A stretch of DNA of 9,438 nt from Lachnospiraceae bacterium UBA2868. Its GTDB lineage: Bacteria > Bacillota_A > Clostridia > Lachnospirales > Lachnospiraceae. This document shows positions 6,414 to 9,438 of this stretch, in pieces. Positions within the stretch are counted from its first letter, which is position 1. Each line of letters opens with the position of its first letter. The position numbers and the translations under genes were made by a program. The DNA is taken from contig DEEW01000169.1 of assembly GCA_002350465.1 (NCBI GenBank), positions 1-9,438 of the forward strand. Reading direction: 5' to 3'. The notes under the pieces were generated by a model that made no database searches, was not told the DNA's origin, and worked only from the letters and a program-made list of their open reading frames with translations.

Positions 6414-7801
6414 TGTACTTTAACCTTCTGCCCATCCGTCAGTTCCGTCGTCTCATCCCATCCGACGATCTCGCCCTCGGCAAGACCTTCGATTACTTCC
6501 GCACTTTCTTCGTTGCTTGCTCCTATAACCACATTACGCCTCTCGACTTTTCCTTCCTTTACAACAAATACATAGTCGGATTCATCGTCGGAGTATAGCG
6601 CATCCAGCGGTACTGTAAGGGTGTATGCAAGCATTGCCGTGCAGACCTTCGTCTTGGCCTCGATACCGAGTATTATTGAATCATCCGGCGACAATACCTT
6701 AAGCTCCACTCTGATGCCGCCTGCTGCTCCGTCATCGCTTGTTTTCTTCTCTATCCTCGATACTACACAGTCATAATCCTTGTTCTTGATGTGTGCGCTT
6801 GCCTTCTGTCCTTCTTCGATATTGATGATGTCGTACTTATTTACGTGGCATACAACCGCTATATCGTCAATCGACTCCATCTTAACAAGCTCGCTGCCCT
6901 TTGCGACACTGCCGCCTTCTGTTACGTTAAGCTTTGTAACCACTCCGTCAAATTCGGCTCTTATGCCCTCCGATGCAGCCTCAAGGTCCTTGAGCTTATT
7001 CTCACTGACAAGGTCATCCGCAGCCTTTTGAGCCTCAAGTCTGTCCTTGTCTCCCTGGGTCTGTACATTCAACTGTGTTGCCGCCTTCTGGCTTTCCATA
7101 ACAGATTTCTTTTCCTTGTAGGTTGCCATCAGGTAATTAAGGAACTGAAGTTCATCCTGCTTTTTTATTATCTCCGGATCATACTGCTGGTCATGGGAAT
7201 TCTTTGCTATTTCCTTCTCTATATTAGCTCTTGACCTTGCCACATCGTCCGGATCATCGCCCTCTTCGACGAAACATCCGGCAAGCTCCGACTGCAGCTG
7301 TGCACCTCTTGCCGAGAGTTCCGACCGTCTGTCATCAAGAGCCTGATTGGTCATTATGATGACTGCTTCCGTGGTCTCTATCTGCTGGTCAAGTTCTGCG
7401 ATGGAGTTCTTCGCTTCACCAAGAAGTGATGCCACCCGTCCGCCGGACTGCTTCGAGCCATCATATCCTCCCTGGGTGGCTGCGGCATTTAGTTCGGCAA
7501 GCATACGGGCAACTTCAAGGTCCTCGTTATCAAAGGTAACAAGCATATCTCCCTTCCTTACAAAATCGCCTTCCTTGACGTTTACACTTCCTATGCGTCC
7601 GTCTACTTCGGAATAGTATGATTTTTCCGTAAGGCTCTCGACATTCCCGTTAAGTTCAAGCTCACAGTCAAGCTGGCCCTTCGCAACCTGTGCCGTCCTG
7701 ATCGCCGTCCCGGCCGATGCAGTGACTGACAGGCCTCCAACCGCAGCCGCAACTCCTATGCATGTTCCGATTATGATCTTCTTGTGTTTGATGAAATTCA
7801 T
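6410..7801 (-). CDS. MacA/HlyD-like adaptor (membrane fusion) protein of the ABC system
   Basis: Adaptor protein that links the permease to the outside in MacAB-like systems; 463 aa from the chosen start. Order: a basic N-terminus (MNFIKHKK), one membrane anchor at about 9-28, first biotinyl-lipoyl half at about 62-91 (EVDGRIGSVNVKEGDFVRKGD), a long helical hairpin at about 92-278, second lipoyl half at about 280-308 (IRAEFDGVVTKLNVTEGGSVAKG), a beta-barrel at about 311-385, and a membrane-proximal domain to the end (TVPLDALYSDD, GKVERRNVVIGASN). No lipobox is seen. The ATG at 7801 was chosen because AAAAAGGA precedes it by 8 bases and it puts the anchor at the N-terminus; an ATG at 7867 would add 22 residues. 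The helical part has a Gly-rich break (111-122) and an acidic loop (about 179-187). There is no outer membrane, so it probably works with envelope components rather than a TolC channel. Confidence 0.9.
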   Translation of the reverse strand: MNFIKHKKIIIGTCIGVAAAVGGLSVTASAGTAIRTAQVAKGQLDCELELNGNVESLTEKSYYSEVDGRIGSVNVKEGDFVRKGDMLVTFDNEDLEVARMLAELNAAATQGGYDGSKQSGGRVASLLGEAKNSIAELDQQIETTEAVIIMTNQALDDRRSELSARGAQLQSELAGCFVEEGDDPDDVARSRANIEKEIAKNSHDQQYDPEIIKKQDELQFLNYLMATYKEKKSVMESQKAATQLNVQTQGDKDRLEAQKAADDLVSENKLKDLEAASEGIRAEFDGVVTKLNVTEGGSVAKGSELVKMESIDDIAVVCHVNKYDIINIEEGQKASAHIKNKDYDCVVSRIEKKTSDDGAAGGIRVELKVLSPDDSIILGIEAKTKVCTAMLAYTLTVPLDALYSDDESDYVFVVKEGKVERRNVVIGASNEESAEVIEGLAEGEIVGWDETTELTDGQKVKVQ

Positions 7802-7809
7802 TGTACTTT

Positions 7810-7817
7810 TCCTTTTT
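7810..7817 (-). promoter_or_regulatory. Ribosome binding site of the adaptor gene
   Basis: AAAAAGGA on the minus strand, 8 bases before the ATG at 7801. It supports this start rather than the ATGs at 7846 and 7867. Confidence 0.5.
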
Positions 7818-7850
7818 ATTGAGACTTTGATCTCTATAACCTGCATTCCC

Positions 7851-7866
7851 TGTAACGTGTTATACA
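7851..7866. promoter_or_regulatory. Candidate operator dyad TGTA-N8-TACA upstream of the adaptor gene
   Basis: TGTAACGTGTTATACA has perfect outer arms and sits 50 bases before the adaptor start, in the 135-base gap after the DUF4097 gene. PadR-family repressors are known to bind dyads of the ATGT-N8-ACAT kind; this one is similar but the arm spacing differs, so assignment to the PadR encoded here is speculative. It overlaps a TATAAC that resembles a -10, but no matching -35 is seen. Confidence 0.25.
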
Positions 7867-7910
7867 TTAAGCTTCAAGGAGCTGCGCTACAAGGCAGTTT
7901 TAATTAATTG

Positions 7911-7934
7911 TTCATTAAAATCACATTAAATGAA
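7911..7934. repeat. Short direct and inverted repeats after the DUF4097 gene
   Basis: CATTAAA occurs at 7913-7919 and 7924-7930, one helical turn (11 bases) apart. The same stretch has TTCATT (7911-7916) and AATGAA (7929-7934) as an inverted pair. The sequence is very AT-rich and overlaps the window just below the DUF4097 stop. It may be a regulator site for an internal promoter, or just AT-rich spacer. Confidence 0.25.
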
Positions 7935-7936
7935 AA

Positions 7937-8677
7937 TCATTTGGTAAACTCGATATCGATGGAGCCCGCTGTAGTCTCAACGTCAAGCTTCTTCCTGCCG
8001 CCGTCCGTATTGGAAAGATTACTTGAACCGGCTGTAGTCTCGCTTCTGATAGTATAGTCACTCTTTGCTCCGTCTATAGTTCCCTTAACGCCGCCGCTGG
8101 TACAATCAATCTCTATATCCCCTCCGGATGCCAAGTTTTCAAACTTGATGGAGCCGGATGTACAATCGATATCAATATCCCCTTCGGCCTTAACATTATT
8201 CAGTTTGATGCTGCCGCTTGTACAGTCGAGTTTTAAATCATCCGCCGTGATATCATCCGCCTTAAGGCTTCCGCTGGTCATTTCAACACTCATATCGCCC
8301 TTATAATCTGACGGAACTGTTACAACTATATTTCTTTCGGTAAAATCAATATTTATCAGTTTAAAAAACTTCCTGTCATTACGCTTAAACCTAAGCTTTC
8401 CGTCCTTCTCTTCTATCATGTACATGGACGAATCCGGATTGTCATAATACTCGATAGTGATCTTATCCGTATCTTCCGACTGCATGATTATGCTGTTTGA
8501 ACTCTCATCTATCACAAGTTCTTTGATATCCGTCCCGCTCTCGTAACTCTCTTCGATATATTCGTTACCTTTTGAATTAAATCCTGTCCATACCCCTCCC
8601 ACAAGCATGTAGGCAAGCAGGCACAAAAGGATTCCGGCTCCTATTGAAATAAGTGCTGTCTTAGTGATTTTGCTCAT
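7937..8677 (-). CDS. Membrane-anchored DUF4097 family beta-repeat protein
   Basis: Protein of 246 aa with an N-terminal membrane anchor (residues 8-28, after MSKITKT) and an outside domain of the DUF4097 type, a right-handed stack of short beta-strands once called a putative adhesin. Its molecular role is not established. The core shows regular repeats: MTSGSLK at 133, DCTSGSIK at 151 and 171, DCTSGGVK at 191 (20-residue period), then ETTAGS at 213 and 234. One cysteine recurs at the same repeat position (C152, C172, C192). GAGGAGA is 9 bases before the ATG at 8677. The upstream DUF1700 gene ends 37 bases before, and PadR/DUF1700/DUF4097 neighbours are a recurrent set in Firmicutes, which supports joint function in envelope sensing or stress. 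Whether it touches the MacAB-like exporter encoded downstream is inference. Confidence 0.88.
   Translation of the reverse strand: MSKITKTALISIGAGILLCLLAYMLVGGVWTGFNSKGNEYIEESYESGTDIKELVIDESSNSIIMQSEDTDKITIEYYDNPDSSMYMIEEKDGKLRFKRNDRKFFKLINIDFTERNIVVTVPSDYKGDMSVEMTSGSLKADDITADDLKLDCTSGSIKLNNVKAEGDIDIDCTSGSIKFENLASGGDIEIDCTSGGVKGTIDGAKSDYTIRSETTAGSSNLSNTDGGRKKLDVETTAGSIDIEFTK
8101..8280. repeat. Three 60-base tandem repeats inside the DUF4097 gene
   Basis: TACAATCAAT at 8101, TACAATCGAT at 8161 and TACAGTCGAG at 8221 recur exactly 60 bases apart, each preceded by a CCGCTGGTAC- or CCGGATGTAC-like segment and followed by similar ATATCCCC or AAATCATC sequence. They encode the 20-residue DCTSG repeats. 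The identity is partial, which fits an old internal duplication; they are coding repeats, not an array. Confidence 0.75.
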
Positions 8678-8714
8678 GATTTTCTATCTCCTCTTCGTGT
8701 TATTTGGAATCCGC

Positions 8715-9323
8715 TTATTTAACAAATATTTTCTTGATGGATCTGAACACTTCCTTGATGATCTTTATCATCCACTTCGTAATAATAACAACCGGCTTCC
8801 ACAAAAGGATCGCAAGTCCCGCAAAAATAAAGGCACATCCCAAAAGTGCTATGGCGGTTGCAAAGGGTATCTGTCCCATCAGGAATGTGAAGCAGGCAAA
8901 GAACGATGCCACAGCCGTAATCGCAAATGCCAGTTCAACCGCGTATATGGATACAACGATCGCCCACATGGCGATATAGATTGAAAAAAGTATTGCGAAG
9001 AATGCCACAAGAAGCGGAAACCAGATGGGGAAACCTACTATCGCAAGAACAACGAATAAAGCACCATGTCCCTTCTCATTAGCCTCCTGATGCTTCTTTC
9101 TGGCACTTTCCATCATGAGCGCCGCTATCGGCTTGTCTAGAAGCGCCGACTTTACAACCTCATCAGCATCTTCCATTGCGGCTACGGCATCTTCCTCGCT
9201 CATCCCGTCTTCAATACGATCGGATATCGCCTCATCGTAAAAATCGATCATACTGTCTATTCCCGGTATATTGTTTGCGGCAAGTTTATCTTTAAGATTG
9301 CTCAAGTACTCGTCTCTAAGCAT
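8715..9323 (-). CDS. DUF1700 (HAAS) family membrane protein
   Basis: Integral membrane protein of 202 aa. Residues 1-65 are the conserved helical cytoplasmic domain of the family (YLSNLKDKLA, then MIDFYDEAISDRIEDGMSEEDAVAAMED), ending near VVKSALLDKP. Residues 66-87 are a charged linker, and about 88-175 hold three to four hydrophobic helices (ALFVVLAIVGFPIWFPLLVA onward), closed by a basic amphipathic tail (KWMIKIIKEVFRSIKKIF). The family commonly sits beside a PadR repressor, as here, and is thought to act in membrane signalling; the biochemical activity is unknown. The ATG at 9323 lies inside the padR end (8-base overlap ATGCTTAG) with GGGAGG about 7 bases upstream, so the two are translationally coupled. 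The stop is 37 bases before the DUF4097 start. Confidence 0.9.
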   Translation of the reverse strand: MLRDEYLSNLKDKLAANNIPGIDSMIDFYDEAISDRIEDGMSEEDAVAAMEDADEVVKSALLDKPIAALMMESARKKHQEANEKGHGALFVVLAIVGFPIWFPLLVAFFAILFSIYIAMWAIVVSIYAVELAFAITAVASFFACFTFLMGQIPFATAIALLGCAFIFAGLAILLWKPVVIITKWMIKIIKEVFRSIKKIFVK

Positions 9324-9438
9324 TGTCTGCCTCCCTCGCTTCCATGATATATTGATAAATCCTGACTATCTCTTCCCACTCTTTTAGCAACTGCGTTATG
9401 TGATCGCGTCCTTTGTCTGTGATCCTGTAATACTTGCG
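9316..9438 (-). CDS. PadR-family transcriptional regulator, C-terminal 40 residues
   Basis: Only the last 40 codons are in the window; the frame is open to the right edge and ends at TAG (9318 to 9316). It reads RKYYRITDKGRDHITQL and then LKEWEEIVRIYQYIMEAR, the wing and start of the C-terminal helix typical of PadR proteins (RKYYxLTxxG...W). The stop lies inside the start of the DUF1700 gene, overlapping by 8 bases. Its family normally represses its own operon in response to stress or a small molecule, so it is a good candidate regulator of everything down to the permease gene. The N-terminal DNA-binding helices cannot be seen here. Confidence 0.85.
   Translation of the reverse strand, partial: RKYYRITDKGRDHITQLLKEWEEIVRIYQYIMEAREADNA

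Noticed and set aside
6791..7234. 147-codon open frame on the plus strand
   Set aside because: Antisense to the adaptor gene, with low-complexity Leu-rich translation and no ribosome site; a shadow of the real gene.
7802..7867. Upstream ATGs at 7846 and 7867 as starts of the adaptor gene
   Set aside because: They add up to 22 residues before the basic-plus-hydrophobic anchor, and the best-placed ribosome site (AAAAAGGA) precedes the ATG at 7801.
7859..7887. TATAAC on the minus strand as a -10 box of an adaptor promoter
   Set aside because: At 16-18 base spacing the -35 position reads like CGCAGC or GCGCAG, far from TTGACA, and the extended -10 TGn is out of register.
8101..8280. 60-base periodic repeats as a CRISPR array or mobile repeat
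   Set aside because: They are in frame, imperfect, and encode the 20-residue repeats of the DUF4097 protein.
1..9438. Defence island, prophage or insertion sequence
   Set aside because: No integrase, transposase, nuclease or toxin-antitoxin gene is seen on either strand, and no terminal inverted repeats or target duplications were found. Gene content is regulation, chemotaxis and transport.

Overview
This 9.4 kb window comes from a low-to-moderate GC Gram-positive bacterium, most likely an anaerobic, motile clostridium of the Lachnospiraceae type (Butyrivibrio, Roseburia and relatives). That assignment is an inference from AGGAGG-like ribosome binding sites, a sigma-A type promoter, a PadR/DUF1700/DUF4097 cassette, sCache-type chemoreceptors and overall codon choice; no rRNA or other marker is present. 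All eight genes lie on the minus strand, so transcription runs from high to low coordinates. No RNA gene, mobile element, CRISPR array or phage gene was seen, and no gene-free stretch exceeds 300 bases.

Right part (9438 down to 3224): six tightly packed genes that look like one transcriptional unit. They are the C-terminal end of a PadR-family repressor, a DUF1700 (HAAS) membrane protein whose start overlaps the padR stop by 8 bases, a membrane-anchored DUF4097 beta-repeat protein, and then, after a 135-base gap, a MacA-like adaptor, a MacB/LolD-type ABC ATPase (4-base overlap) and a large two-domain FtsX-like permease (1-base gap). The three last genes make a complete tripartite-style exporter or mechanotransmission ABC system adapted to a Gram-positive envelope. 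The first three form a known Firmicutes association thought to sense or respond to the envelope. The simplest reading is that PadR, DUF1700 and DUF4097 control or assist the exporter; the substrate cannot be read from sequence.

Middle (3203 to 2260): a soluble, short chemoreceptor-like protein (270 aa) with its own well-formed promoter (TTGTTA, 17 bases, TATAAT) and its own intrinsic terminator, a self-contained single-gene unit.

Left part (2258 to 1): a LysR-type regulator followed 26 bases later by a transmembrane sCache methyl-accepting chemotaxis protein that runs off the window just at the hairpin tip. The leader of the LysR gene contains a textbook T-N11-A dyad nested in a larger inverted repeat, suggesting autoregulation and regulated expression of the receptor. 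Two chemoreceptor genes next to each other, one membrane-bound and one cytosolic, indicate a chemotactic organism.
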